Positions 39,876 to 48,936 of a DNA stretch of 64,000 nucleotides are shown here, piece after piece. Both the position numbers and the translations under genes were made by a program. This DNA comes from Streptococcus himalayensis (GTDB taxonomy: Bacteria; Bacillota; Bacilli; Lactobacillales; Streptococcaceae). Position 1 is the stretch's first letter. Each line of letters begins with the position of its first letter. The notes under the pieces were generated by a model, which had not been told where the DNA came from, did no database searches, and saw only the letters and a list, made by a program, of their open reading frames with translations. The stretch lies in assembly GCF_001708305.1 (NCBI RefSeq), contig NZ_CP016953.1, positions 763,501 to 827,500 of the forward strand. Direction: 5' to 3'.

Positions 39876-39892
39876 ATTACAACGTTTTTACA
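39876..39892 (-). promoter_or_regulatory. WalR/VicR-type box
   Basis: On the minus strand TGTAAA-AACGT-TGTAAT matches TGTWAH-N5-TGTWAH exactly. It lies about 20 bp upstream of a plus-strand TATAAT (39912-39917 region) and 146 bp before the flavoprotein start on the other strand. Which unit it would control is open. Confidence 0.4.
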
Positions 39893-39917
39893 ACGTTTAT
39901 TATGAAATTTTAGTATA

Positions 39918-40004
39918 ATGCAGATGAAAACGAGAGTGAACCAATAAATATATGAAAACATCTTGAAAAATGCATGTAGATAGAAAATAGCTGTATGCAT
40001 TTTT
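39918..40004 (+). ncRNA. Candidate short transcript between flavoprotein and rocS genes
   Basis: A TATAAT is followed by about 85 nt with no substantial ORF, then a terminator-like hairpin: AAAATGCAT pairs with ATGCATTTTTT at 39966-40003. The 376-bp gap contains nothing else but the rocS promoter region. Possible small RNA, or only a terminated leader. No -35 at proper distance is visible, which lowers confidence. Confidence 0.3.
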
Positions 40005-40106
40005 TATATGTAGGCTTGTGGAGGATTAGCGAGCAAGATTTGACAGGCTAGCCTTGTTATGTTAAGATTTAGGTAGCTATATCAAGAAAAAGTTTCAGAG
40101 GATATT

Positions 40107-40622
40107 ATGACGATTGAAAAAACAGTCAGCGAACTAGCCGATATTTTAGGAGTTAGTCGCCAAGCGGTCAACAATCGGGTCAAGGCTTTGCCGCCTGAGG
40201 ATACCGAGAAAAATGAAAAAGGTGTGACCGTTGTCAAAAGAAGCGGTTTAATCAAGCTAGAAGAGCACTATAAAAAGACGATTTTTGAAGACGAACCAGT
40301 CAGTCAAGATGTGCAGCACCGAGAATTGATGGAGATTTTGGTCGATGAGAAAAATGATGAAATTGCCCGTTTGTATGAGCAATTGAAGGTCAAAGATGCC
40401 CAGCTAGCTGAAAAAGATGAGCAAATGCGGATTAAGGATATCCAAATCGCTGAAAAAGATAAGCAATTGGATCAGCAGCAACAGTTGACCCACCAAGCTC
40501 AACAGTTGGTCACCGAAGCTAAAAATGATCAGGAAGTCTTACTCTTAGAGTTGGATGAAGCAAAGAAAAAAGTCGAAGCTCAAGAAAAAAAAGGTTTCTG
40601 GGCACGTTTATTAGGAAAATAA
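40107..40622 (+). CDS. rocS: RocS-like DUF536 protein: helix-turn-helix, coiled coil, amphipathic tail
   Basis: A 171-residue protein. The N-terminal helix-turn-helix (residues 1-45) includes SELADILGVSRQAVNNRVKALP. A long coiled coil (about 70-160) with repeated AEKDEQ/AEKDKQ heptads follows. The short C-terminal amphipathic segment KGFWARLLGK is able to touch the membrane. This architecture is that of RocS, the regulator of chromosome segregation in pneumococcus, which links DNA to the membrane and capsule machinery. The symbol is given by architecture and remembered similarity, not by a search. The exonuclease gene follows 39 bp downstream. Confidence 0.75.
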   Translation: MTIEKTVSELADILGVSRQAVNNRVKALPPEDTEKNEKGVTVVKRSGLIKLEEHYKKTIFEDEPVSQDVQHRELMEILVDEKNDEIARLYEQLKVKDAQLAEKDEQMRIKDIQIAEKDKQLDQQQQLTHQAQQLVTEAKNDQEVLLLELDEAKKKVEAQEKKGFWARLLGK

Positions 40623-40661
40623 GAACTGGCTTTGGGTCAGTTTTTCTAGTATGGAGGAAAA

Positions 40662-41264
40662 ATGGAACATTTAGGAACCTATATTGCCTTTGATTTGGAG
40701 TTTACGGAGTACAAGGGACAATTTCATTTGATTCAGGTATCAGCGGTGAAGATGCAAGACGGTCTAGAAGTGGGGCAATTTGATAGCTATGTCCACACAG
40801 ACGTCCCTCTCAAAAGTTTTATCAATGGTTTGACTGGTATTACTTCCGAGCACCTTTTACATGCACCATCAGTGGGCACAGTCTTAGCAGATTTTCAGCA
40901 GTTTATAGGCGAGACAGCCTTGATTGGGTACAATGGGAAAAAGAGCGATATTCCTATTTTGTTAGAAAACGGCTTGGATGTGGCAGCTCTGTACCAAGTG
41001 GACGTATATGAAGAAGCTTTGGAGCGTAGAAGCACAGACTTACATGGTATTGCAAATCTTCGCTTAGCGACTGTTGCTAGCTTTTTAGGCTTGAAAGGAC
41101 GAGCTCACAATAGCCTTGAGGATGCTCGAATGACAGCCCAAATCTACGAAAAATTCAAGGAAGTAGATGAAAGTAAGTCCTGGCTAAATGAGCAGGACAA
41201 AGATTTCCAAGGCACCTTTAACGGCTTGGATCTGTCTGCCTTTTTCGGAGGAGATGATGCTTGA
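40662..41264 (+). CDS. DnaQ-like DEDDh 3'-5' exonuclease
   Basis: A 200-residue protein with Exo I motif YIAFDLEFTEY (Asp and Glu at about 10 and 12), Exo II around LIGYNGKKSDIPIL (about 87-100), and Exo III with HNSLEDAR (His and Asp, about 148-155), the DEDDh pattern of DNA polymerase III epsilon-like nucleases. The usual Asn-x-x-Phe-Asp of motif II is replaced by Asn-Gly-Lys-Lys-Ser-Asp. It is not fused to a polymerase or helicase; role probably in DNA or RNA end trimming. ATGGAGGAAAA precedes the ATG. Confidence 0.85.
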   Translation: MEHLGTYIAFDLEFTEYKGQFHLIQVSAVKMQDGLEVGQFDSYVHTDVPLKSFINGLTGITSEHLLHAPSVGTVLADFQQFIGETALIGYNGKKSDIPILLENGLDVAALYQVDVYEEALERRSTDLHGIANLRLATVASFLGLKGRAHNSLEDARMTAQIYEKFKEVDESKSWLNEQDKDFQGTFNGLDLSAFFGGDDA

Positions 41265-41384
41265 GAAAAGGGGAAAGCTTGTGTAGGAAAAAATGACAAA
41301 TGGAACTTGTCTAGGATGCTTGGCATTTTAGGAGATAGGAGAGTTCCCATTGAACGGACTGTCGGTTTGTTGATAATATTTGTC

Positions 41385-41763
41385 AATAATCAAAATCTGA
41401 CGTTGTTAACTCACCTTGCTTCAACAGTTCAGCGGACTGTTGAAGATTGGAAATAGAGCTAGCGAAATGTTCGCTAGTCTCCTCTACTAGAATGTTGATT
41501 TATCAACGTTCTACAAACCAGACAACTACTGCGTCAAACTGATAAAGCTACAAAAATAATGATATGAGGGACTTTTTATACGTAATCTTCCAGATTATAT
41601 TCTTTTATGGGTGATCGCATCGCGCTCATCCTGGTTTGTCCCAGCCTCTCAGCGAACTTCCGGTACCCTGCGGTTTTTAGGACATAAGCTACGCTGGTTT
41701 TATCTGTCACCTTCCACAATTCTCAATTGTGGAACCTAGTCAGATTTTGATTTTTATGGAGTA
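41385..41763. repeat. Miniature repeat of 379 bp with IS630-like ends
   Basis: Left end AATCAAAATCTGACGTTG, right end (reverse complement) TACTCCATAAAAATCAAAAT. It is homologous at both ends and in several inner blocks to the 210-bp copy at 29459-29668 and has an extra central part. That centre contains hairpins such as CTAGCGAA-ATG-TTCGCTAG and AGAATGTTGAT-TT-ATCAACGTTCT. No ORF of note. It ends 10 bp before the palindrome targeted by the IS1182-type element. Confidence 0.75.
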
Positions 41764-41773
41764 TAAAATAAAA

Positions 41774-41799
41774 AGAAGTTGAATAGGTATTCAACTTCT
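41774..41799. repeat. Terminator palindrome, left copy (IS1182 flank)
   Basis: A 26-bp palindrome with arms AGAAGTTGAATA and TATTCAACTTCT around GG. An identical copy lies at 43335-43360. The two flank the IS1182-type element exactly, so this looks like the target duplicated on insertion. Confidence 0.85.
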
Positions 41800-43334
41800 C
41801 AGATTGAAGACAAAGTCCTAGAAATACTTGTTTCTGAGGGCTTTTTTTGATGTCAAGGAGTATAATAGAGGTAAGAAGAATGTGAGGTGTTGGCTATGTT
41901 TCACAAAGAAAATCCCGATTATAACCGTCGTCAAGTAGGCTTCTATACGCTTGAAGAGTTAGTTCCAAAGGACCACTTTCTGCGTCAGTTGGAGGAAACT
42001 GTCGACTTTTCTGTCATCTATGACTTGGTGGAGGATAGTTATTCCTCAGACAAGGGTCGTCCTAGCCTTGACCCTGTTATGCTGGTCAAAATCCCTCTGA
42101 TTCAGTGCTTCTATGGCATTCGCTCCATGCGTCAGACCATCAAGGACATTGAGGTCAATGTTGCCTATCGTTGGTTTCTGGGCTTGAGTCTGGACGATAA
42201 GGTGCCTCATTTTACCACATACGGTAAAAACTACAGCCGTCGTTTCGCTGAAACAGAAGTGATCACGCGTATCTTCGAACATGTCCTCAATCTCTGTTTG
42301 ACTGCTGGATTAGTGGATACAGATGAGATTTTCATCGACGGAACGCACATCAAAGCAGCTGCCAACAACCATAAATACAGACGACAAGAGGTCGAGGCTC
42401 AAGCTAAATGGATGAGTGAACAACTCGAAAAAGAAATCGCACAAGATCGGGTAACACATGAAAAAAAGCCCTTAAAGCCCGCCGCAAAAGGCGAGGCTAA
42501 CACTAAAAAGATGTCCACGACTGACCCTGATAGTGGTTGGTTTCATAAGGGGGAGCATAAGGAGGTTTTCGCTTATGCAGCACAGGTGGCTTGCGACAAA
42601 CACGGTTGGGCATTAGCCTATACTGTTGAAGCAGGCAATGTCCATGATAGTCAAGCTTTCCCTGCTTTCGCAAAGCTAGAACCGTTTCACCCCAACTATA
42701 TCATCGCTGACTCTGGTTATAAAACTCCCAGTATTGCCAAATGTCTACTGGATCAGCATATCACACCTGTCTTTCCCTACACCAGACCTCGTGGCAAGAA
42801 GGGCATGTTACGACCGAATGATTTCATTTATGACGAGCATTATGACGTCTACCTCTGCCCTGAAAACCAAGTCTTGTCTTACAGCACTACCAACCGTTCT
42901 GGCTATCGAGAATACAAGAGTGACCCTAAGACTTGTGCAACCTGTCCACTCCTAAAGAGTTGTACTGAAAGTAAGACCAATCAGAAGCTAGTCACCAGAC
43001 ATATCTGGAAAGGTTACATGGAGATTTGTGAAGAGATTCGCCACCAAAGAGGGATGAAAGAGCGATATCAGCACCGCAAGGAGACGATAGAGCGACTCTT
43101 TGGGACGGCTAAAGAATACCATAATCTCCGCTATACAAGAGAAATTGGTAAGCCCAAAATGCGAGATAAAGTTGGGCTGACTTTGGCGTGCCTTAATCTC
43201 AAAAAACTGGTGAAAATGAGGGCAGGAAGGCCTTTTTATGTTGCCCTAATCTACTCTTTTAGACTACTTTTTTCAAAAATAACACAGCAAACAAAAAGAC
43301 AAACTAGTTTAAGGGCTAGTTTGTCTTCAGTCTG
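41800..43334 (+). mobile_element. IS1182-type insertion sequence (1535 bp)
   Basis: Ends CAGATTGAAGACAAAG and, inverted, CAGACTGAAGACAAAC. One long transposase gene fills the element. It is flanked on both sides by the same 26-bp palindrome, which is the ybaB terminator. Apparently complete and possibly active. Confidence 0.88.
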
Positions 43335-43335
43335 A
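41896..43335 (+). CDS. IS1182-family transposase
   Basis: DDE transposase of about 479 residues. It opens with MFHKENPDYNRRQVGFYTLEELVPKDHFLRQLE, typical for this family. A DUF772-type domain (GRPSLDPVMLVKIPLIQCFYGIRSMRQT) follows. The first catalytic Asp is in DTDEIFIDGTHIKAAAN, the second in NYIIADSGYKTPSIAK, and the Glu in the RKETIERLFGTAKEYHNLRYTR region. A Cys cluster (CATCPLLKSCTES) lies between them. TTG 41887 gives three more residues and is preceded by GTGAGG. The gene is intact. Confidence 0.9.
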   Translation: MFHKENPDYNRRQVGFYTLEELVPKDHFLRQLEETVDFSVIYDLVEDSYSSDKGRPSLDPVMLVKIPLIQCFYGIRSMRQTIKDIEVNVAYRWFLGLSLDDKVPHFTTYGKNYSRRFAETEVITRIFEHVLNLCLTAGLVDTDEIFIDGTHIKAAANNHKYRRQEVEAQAKWMSEQLEKEIAQDRVTHEKKPLKPAAKGEANTKKMSTTDPDSGWFHKGEHKEVFAYAAQVACDKHGWALAYTVEAGNVHDSQAFPAFAKLEPFHPNYIIADSGYKTPSIAKCLLDQHITPVFPYTRPRGKKGMLRPNDFIYDEHYDVYLCPENQVLSYSTTNRSGYREYKSDPKTCATCPLLKSCTESKTNQKLVTRHIWKGYMEICEEIRHQRGMKERYQHRKETIERLFGTAKEYHNLRYTREIGKPKMRDKVGLTLACLNLKKLVKMRAGRPFYVALIYSFRLLFSKITQQTKRQTSLRASLSSV

Positions 43336-43360
43336 GAAGTTGAATAGGTATTCAACTTCT
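43335..43360. terminator. ybaB terminator palindrome, right copy (IS1182 flank)
   Basis: Same 26-bp palindrome as at 41774-41799. On the minus strand it follows the ybaB stop by about 10 bp; on the plus strand it is followed by TTTTTG. Natural role: terminator. Confidence 0.85.
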
Positions 43361-43371
43361 TTTTGCTTGGA

Positions 43372-43671
43372 TTAGAATGGTAATTTGCCAGCGAATGCAC
43401 CGAGTTTTTTCTTGGTAGCTTCGTCAATTTGTGTAAGGGCATGGTTGATGGCTTGGGTGGTCAGCTCTGACAAGGTTTCGATATCATCTGGGTCAACGAT
43501 ATCTGCTTGAAAGTCAATCTTAACCAACTTCTTATCGCCTGTAAAGGTAGCAGTAACCAAGCCTTGAACAGATTCCCCGAAAAATTCAGTGGCAGCCAAT
43601 TCTGCTTGACTTTTTTCCATTTGTTTTTGCATTTTTTGGGCCTGTTTCATGATATTTTGCATATTCATCAT
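43372..43671 (-). CDS. YbaB/EbfC-family nucleoid-associated protein
   Basis: Small DNA-binding protein, 99 residues. The N-terminal helix [26 protein letters not shown] and the following [26 protein letters not shown] strands are diagnostic. Binds DNA as a tweezer-like dimer and influences nucleoid structure. AAAGGAGAACAAAG precedes the start on the minus strand. Its terminator was the IS1182 target. Confidence 0.93.
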   Translation of the reverse strand: MMNMQNIMKQAQKMQKQMEKSQAELAATEFFGESVQGLVTATFTGDKKLVKIDFQADIVDPDDIETLSELTTQAINHALTQIDEATKKKLGAFAGKLPF

Positions 43672-44271
43672 AGTTCTTTGTTCTCCTTTTTTGGCTTATT
43701 TGTCTATTATACCATAAACCGAGCTGATAGAAGGAGTAGCTGCTACAAAGTTAGCGAATAATAGCAAGAGTATTGTCCTTGAGGACAAATAAAGTTTGAG
43801 AATGGATATTGATTTGTCCTAAGGCCAACATGGATGCTGATTTTCATCTAAATCTAAAAGATGCCAACCGGTAAAAAACGGCTGAGGCGGAGGCATCTAG
43901 CCACTATCCTTACTTCAAGACTAATTGATGTATAAAGTCATAATCCTTGGAAAACTAGTCTTTTGGCTAATCCTTTTGCATGTTGCGTAAGAGCTGAGAA
44001 TTCTTTTTGCTGAGCTTCTTAACTTACTTTTGTTTCTTGTATCGCTTTTAAAACAGCTTGTCTATTAGAAAAAGTTAAATGAGATAAGAATAGCTTTAGC
44101 TACTCTTTTTGATGACTGTAGGCTCTCTTAAAGCACTGAGAAAAATGGTGTCGGGCCTATGTAGGCTATCTTTTCTTTTTCAAATAAAATTTTCCAATGT
44201 AATTCCTATTTTATAGGTCGTTCTAGCTCATTCTACACCAAGTGTTCATTTGTTTTTGGGATAAAGGTGTG
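43672..44271. other. 600-bp region without intact gene; possible minus-strand gene remnant
   Basis: It contains a hairpin, AGATGCC ... GGCATCT with inner CCG/CGG (43859-43898), followed on the minus strand by TTTTAG, so it could be a minus-strand terminator. To its right (about 43900-44270) the minus strand shows short coding-like pieces (for example SALTQHAKGLAKRLVFQGL) broken by stops, perhaps a decayed gene. I cannot name it. No promoter is obvious. Confidence 0.3.
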
Positions 44272-46542
44272 CTAAATCTCATTAGGAATTGTGATAGATG
44301 AAGCACTCAAGTCCACACTCAATTGGTAGTCTGTTTGGTCACGCACGGTATGTTCGAAGTCTGTCGTATAAAGGACAATTCGGATCTGGTCTCCTTTTTT
44401 CATGCGATAAATCGTTGGCTGCAAGCGAAGTTGGCAATCCATCCATTCTTGAGGATGAACATTTTCGATAGTCAATAAATCCGTACGATTTTGCATATTC
44501 AGATGGCCTTTGCTGATGACGCGATGGGGCATTTCCACAAATGGCAATTCCCACAAATGCTCCTGAGCAAAATAGCGTCCGTTATCAAGAGAGCGTGACT
44601 CAACGACTTTCGGCAGAGAAAGCAGGCGTTTTTGCTTGCCTAGATCAAGGACCTGTGCGGAAATCAAGCCTTTATTGCTAGAAGACGCTAAACGTAGCTG
44701 GAGAGTAATCGGGCCGTTGATCCATAGATCTTCTTCCAGGGTCAAGTCGATTGTCACTTGCTGAGCCTTGTTGGTAAATAAATCTTCTTTGAAGGTTTGA
44801 TAAGCTTTGCTGTAGCGGTCATAGTCTGTTTGCGGATAGTGGTTTTGGATTGTTTTTTCTTCCGTTCCTAGTGGGAGGGTAAGGGTTTTGTTAGCCCCAA
44901 AATCTTTTAACACTTCCCAATGTTGAGGGGTTTGATTATCTTGCCAAATGACGGTCGGTAGGGTAAAGCTAGACGGCTCTCCGATGAGCTTTTTCGTCAG
45001 CAAAGCATTCATCGATTCGCGGAAGTCAATAGACTGCCAGTTATTCATGTAAACATGCTCTCCGTGGTGGAGGAAGAGGTGTTTTTGGATGGTGCTAGGA
45101 AGGGCGTGAAACATCTGATAGACGTGAATTGGTTTGACATTCCAATCCTGTGTACCGTGGGTAAAGACGACTTCAGCTTTGACCTTGTGGGCATGAGGGA
45201 GATAATTGCGGTCATGCCAAAATTGAGTATAATCACCAGAGTTACGCTCAAGCGCTTTTTGCTGTTCTTCAAAGAATGCTTGATAGTCAGCATGGTGGCG
45301 TAGATAGTCTCCACCGAAAAGGTCACGCGAGTAAGTCAGAGCTGTCAGAGAATCCAAATCTTCTCCAGGATAGCCTCCAGGGCTAGTCACCAAACCATTT
45401 TCACGATAGTAATTGTACCAAGAAGAAATACCAGCCTCAGCGATGATGACCTCGAGCCCATCAACCCCTGTTGTCGCAAGACCATTAGACATGGTGCCCA
45501 GATAAGATAGACCTGTAGTTGCGACCTTGCCGTTTGACCAGTCAGCTACAACGGCGACTGTTCGACTGTGGTCGGTATAGGCAGTGCAGCGACCATTGAG
45601 CCAATCAATGACATTTTTGTAAGCCTCGACTTGTTGATAATCGCCACTGGTCATCATTCCTTGAGAATTTTTCGTGCCGACTCCTGAGACATAGAGATTG
45701 GCAAAGCCACGAGCGAGAAGATAGTCATTCAAGGAGTAACTGCCGATAGCGCCGAGTTTTTCAGTACTAGTTCCTATCCTTTGGGCTTTGGAAGGTTCCA
45801 GTCGTGAAATCGGCTGTTCTTGAACAGTGATGGTTCTTGCTTCCTTGACTGCTAAGTCCACATTCATATTTTGCAGAGCTTTGTCACTCTCCTTGTCATT
45901 GACCCCCTGGTGGTAGGGACTTGCTGTCATTACAGCAGGGATTTTCTGGCTGGTTTTTGGTCGTAAAATGCTGACCTTGATTAAGTCTCCGAGCCCATCT
46001 CCGTCCGTATCGACTAAGCTTTCAACATAAACCACCTCATGAATTAGGTCATGTGTATCAAATGTTGCAAGGCTCTTATCATTAAAGAAATGATAATGAT
46101 TGTTTTCCTCGATAAATCCTTGACTGACTAGGCTATCGATGAGGGTATTGCCCCCCTTCATGCGGGTATTGAGCAGCTGATAGAGATTTTCTAAAAGATT
46201 TCCATAGCGAATCGGAAAATCAACTGCCTTGCGGAAATCCTCTACCTGTTCAAAGTCCATATGTGGCACAAATCCAAGCAATTGGAAGGCTAGCATGTAG
46301 AAAACGTCTGCTGTCAATTCACGGTCGGATTGACAGAAGGTTAGGAAATCCGTCTCGAAATCTGCCAAGAGAAGAGATAGAGCATAGTCGGTGTTTTCAT
46401 AAGTAAAAAAGCAACGACGGATAAACTGCTCTAGATTTTTTTTGGCATTCTCCTCAAAAGAATAGGAAAATCCAAGCTGTTCGAGTTCTGTTTTCATTGT
46501 TTTCTCATCTTTTTTGATGTAACTAAATTGATTAAAGCGCAT
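44272..46542 (-). CDS. pepX: Xaa-Pro dipeptidyl-peptidase PepX
   Basis: Serine peptidase that releases X-Pro dipeptides, important for use of Pro-rich peptides such as casein fragments. The 756 residues start [11 protein letters not shown], as in other lactic acid bacteria. The catalytic Ser is in [13 protein letters not shown] (about residue 348), the Asp in [11 protein letters not shown] (about 468) and the His in [12 protein letters not shown] (about 498). No signal peptide, so cytoplasmic. AGGAGACATGT precedes the start on the minus strand. Divergent from the aquaporin gene, as in Lactococcus. Confidence 0.96.
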   Translation of the reverse strand: MRFNQFSYIKKDEKTMKTELEQLGFSYSFEENAKKNLEQFIRRCFFTYENTDYALSLLLADFETDFLTFCQSDRELTADVFYMLAFQLLGFVPHMDFEQVEDFRKAVDFPIRYGNLLENLYQLLNTRMKGGNTLIDSLVSQGFIEENNHYHFFNDKSLATFDTHDLIHEVVYVESLVDTDGDGLGDLIKVSILRPKTSQKIPAVMTASPYHQGVNDKESDKALQNMNVDLAVKEARTITVQEQPISRLEPSKAQRIGTSTEKLGAIGSYSLNDYLLARGFANLYVSGVGTKNSQGMMTSGDYQQVEAYKNVIDWLNGRCTAYTDHSRTVAVVADWSNGKVATTGLSYLGTMSNGLATTGVDGLEVIIAEAGISSWYNYYRENGLVTSPGGYPGEDLDSLTALTYSRDLFGGDYLRHHADYQAFFEEQQKALERNSGDYTQFWHDRNYLPHAHKVKAEVVFTHGTQDWNVKPIHVYQMFHALPSTIQKHLFLHHGEHVYMNNWQSIDFRESMNALLTKKLIGEPSSFTLPTVIWQDNQTPQHWEVLKDFGANKTLTLPLGTEEKTIQNHYPQTDYDRYSKAYQTFKEDLFTNKAQQVTIDLTLEEDLWINGPITLQLRLASSSNKGLISAQVLDLGKQKRLLSLPKVVESRSLDNGRYFAQEHLWELPFVEMPHRVISKGHLNMQNRTDLLTIENVHPQEWMDCQLRLQPTIYRMKKGDQIRIVLYTTDFEHTVRDQTDYQLSVDLSASSITIPNEI

Positions 46543-46646
46543 ACATGTCTCCTTTTTGTATTTTTTGTGAAAATAACCTTTACATTCTTCATTATACTTG
46601 ATAGAATAGGTTTTGTCTAAAAATTATATAAAAAGAGGAGAAAAAC

Positions 46647-47498
46647 ATGGACGTTACATGGACTGTGAAATACATCACAGAATTTTTGGGAACTGCCCTG
46701 CTCATCATTTTGGGAAATGGTGCGGTTGCCAACGTTGAATTAAAAGGAACAAAAGGTCATCAAAGTGGCTGGATTGTGATTGCGATTGGATATGGAATGG
46801 GTGTGATGATGCCTGCTCTTATGTTTGGAAATGTGTCAGGAAACCAGATCAACCCTGCCTTTACTTTGGGACTTGCAGCTAGCGGCTACTTCCCATGGGC
46901 ACAAGTGGTTCCTTATATCTTAGCTCAAGTTTTGGGAGCTATCTTTGGTCAGTTGATGGTCGTTGTGGCTTACCGCCCTTACTTCCTTCAAACGACAAAT
47001 CCAAATCATATCTTGGGAACCTTTGGGACAATTTCTAGTATCGACCACGGAACTGCAGAATCTCGTAAAGCAGCAACCATCAACGGATTTGTGAATGAGT
47101 TTATCGGTTCATTCGTGCTATTCTTTTCAGCAATGGGCTTGACAAAAAATTACTTTGGTGCAGAAGTAGCAGCTTTTGCAAAAACACAAGGTATGGATGT
47201 GGCTAATATTCAAGCAAAAGTAGCACTTGGTGGACACTTGAACGCAGGGATTGTGGTTGCTCACATGGCACTTGGTTTCCTTGTGATGGCTCTTGTAACG
47301 TCTCTTGGAGGTCCTACTGGGCCAGGTCTAAACCCTGCGCGTGACTTTGGACCACGTGTCCTTCACTTCCTTCTTCCAAAATCAGTTCTTGGAGAGAGCA
47401 AGGGTGATTCAAAATGGTGGTACGCTTGGGTACCTGTTGTAGCACCAATCTTGGCAGGTATTGCTGCTGTGGCACTTTACAAAGTTCTTTACGGATAA
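46647..47498 (+). CDS. gla: Aquaporin / glycerol facilitator family channel
   Basis: Six-segment MIP-family channel of 283 residues. The two NPA boxes are present as GNQINPAFTLG (about residue 70) and GPGLNPARDFGPR (about residue 230). It conducts glycerol and/or water. The long loop and size resemble lactococcal Gla/GlpF2, whose gene also lies next to pepX. AGAGGAGAAAAAC precedes the ATG. An ISL3-type element now starts 4 bp after the stop codon and separates the gene from its terminator at 48937. Confidence 0.93.
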   Translation: MDVTWTVKYITEFLGTALLIILGNGAVANVELKGTKGHQSGWIVIAIGYGMGVMMPALMFGNVSGNQINPAFTLGLAASGYFPWAQVVPYILAQVLGAIFGQLMVVVAYRPYFLQTTNPNHILGTFGTISSIDHGTAESRKAATINGFVNEFIGSFVLFFSAMGLTKNYFGAEVAAFAKTQGMDVANIQAKVALGGHLNAGIVVAHMALGFLVMALVTSLGGPTGPGLNPARDFGPRVLHFLLPKSVLGESKGDSKWWYAWVPVVAPILAGIAAVALYKVLYG

Positions 47499-47502
47499 AA
47501 TC
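47495..47502. repeat. 8-bp target duplication, left of ISL3
   Basis: ATAAAATC, repeated exactly at 48918-48925. It contains the TAA stop of the aquaporin gene, so the gene kept its stop codon. Confidence 0.93.
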
Positions 47503-48917
47503 GGCTCTTTGTCAACTGTAGTGGGTAGATGAAAAGCTAACACCTAGAGAGGACCAAATTGGTCTTCTCTCGTTTTATGTTTAAAGCAATGAAAATCCGC
47601 TTTTTAAAGTTTTCAAAGTTTCGAAAGCCAAAGGCATTGCGTTTGATGACTTTGATGAGATTATTCGTCGCCTCAAGTTTGGCATTTGAGTAAGGCAATT
47701 CCATGGCGTTGAGAATCTTATCCTTGTCCTTCAAAAAGGTATTAAATACGGTCTGGAAAATCGGGTCGACAGTCTGCCGAGTGTCTTGGATAAGTCCAAA
47801 AAACTGGTCAGCTTGCTTCTCCTGGAAGTGAAAAAGCAGTAGTTGATAGAGCTCGTAGTGTTCTCTCAGTTCTTGAGAATAGCCGAGCAGTTTAGCGACA
47901 ATCTCCTTATTGGTCAAATGCATCCGAAAGGTCGGGCGGTAAAACCGCTTGTCACTGAGTTTTCGACTGTCCTGTTGTATCAATTTCCAGTAGCGTTTGA
48001 GCGTCTTGTATTCATGCGATTTGCGGTCAAAAGCATTCATGATTTGGGTACGGACACGGTTCATAGCACGGCTGAGATGTTGCACAACGTGGAAACGATC
48101 AAGCACGATTTTAGCATGAGGAAAAAGTTGTTTGGCTAGTTGATAGTAAGGGCTAAACATGTCCATAGTGATGAATTTAACGCGGTTTCTGACCTGTCTA
48201 GGGTATCTCAGAAAGTGATTTCGGATGGTTGCTTGCGTTCTTCCATCAAGGATAGCGATGACATTTAGGGAGTTGAAATCTTGAGCGATAAAGCTCATTT
48301 TCCCTTTCTTGAAGGCATACTCATCCCAAGACATGACTTCTGGAAGCTTAGACCACTCCGTTTCAAACTTAAACTCGTTGAGTTTTCGAATAACTGTAGA
48401 TGTAGAAATGGAAAGTCTGTGTGCGATATGTGTCATTGCTTGCTTTTCGATGAGTAATTGTGCGATTTTCTGGTTGACAGCGACAGAGATTTGATGGTTT
48501 TTCTTAACAATAGGAGTTTCAGCGACCGCTATTTTCCCACATTCCTTGCATTTGAAACGACGCTTTCGAAGGCGGATAAGTAGCGGGTAGCCAGCAGTTT
48601 CTAAGTAGGGGATTTTAGAGGCTTTCTGGAAGTCGTACTTAGCCATTTGTCCCTTGCAGGAAGGGCATTTAGGGGCTGTGTAATCCAAGTGACCGTGGAG
48701 TTCTAAGTGTGTTCCCATGTCGCATTCATTAGTGATCGTGATATTTTTGTCTTTCATTTTGAGAAAATTTGTGATAAGATTTAGTTGTTCCATATGAGTC
48801 TTTCTAAATGATATTTTTGTCGCTTTTCATTATAGGTCATATGGGACTTTTTTTCTACACTGAAAAAGGCTCCATAATCTCCACAGTGGATTTACCCACT
48901 ACAGATATTATAGAGCC
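47503..48917 (-). mobile_element. ISL3-type insertion sequence (1415 bp)
   Basis: Ends GGCTCTTTGTCAACTGTAGT and, inverted, GGCTCTATAATATCTGTAGT, both continuing GGGTA. A perfect 8-bp duplication flanks it, typical for ISL3. The right end also forms a 50-bp palindrome (48868-48917). The transposase gene is intact, so the element may be active. Confidence 0.95.
47537..48793 (-). CDS. ISL3-family transposase
   Basis: Transposase of 418 residues. An N-terminal zinc-finger region (CPSCKGQMAKYD and FKCKECGKIAVAE) is followed by a helix-turn-helix (THIAHRLSISTSTVIRKLNEF). The DDE domain has VMSWDEYAFKKGKMSF, FITMDMFSPYYQLAKQLFPHAKIVLDRFHVVQHL and a late Glu in PYSNAKLEATNNLIKVIKRNAFGFRNF. All domain parts are present in one frame. 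Transcribed towards the aquaporin gene. Confidence 0.94.
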   Translation of the reverse strand: MEQLNLITNFLKMKDKNITITNECDMGTHLELHGHLDYTAPKCPSCKGQMAKYDFQKASKIPYLETAGYPLLIRLRKRRFKCKECGKIAVAETPIVKKNHQISVAVNQKIAQLLIEKQAMTHIAHRLSISTSTVIRKLNEFKFETEWSKLPEVMSWDEYAFKKGKMSFIAQDFNSLNVIAILDGRTQATIRNHFLRYPRQVRNRVKFITMDMFSPYYQLAKQLFPHAKIVLDRFHVVQHLSRAMNRVRTQIMNAFDRKSHEYKTLKRYWKLIQQDSRKLSDKRFYRPTFRMHLTNKEIVAKLLGYSQELREHYELYQLLLFHFQEKQADQFFGLIQDTRQTVDPIFQTVFNTFLKDKDKILNAMELPYSNAKLEATNNLIKVIKRNAFGFRNFENFKKRIFIALNIKREKTNLVLSRC

Positions 48918-48936
48918 ATAAAATCAACAAAGTCTG

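Noticed and set aside
39755..40000. 81-codon minus-strand ORF between the flavoprotein gene and rocS
   Set aside because: Starts inside the candidate terminator hairpin, has no ribosome-binding site, an odd composition, and overlaps the promoter region; treated as chance.
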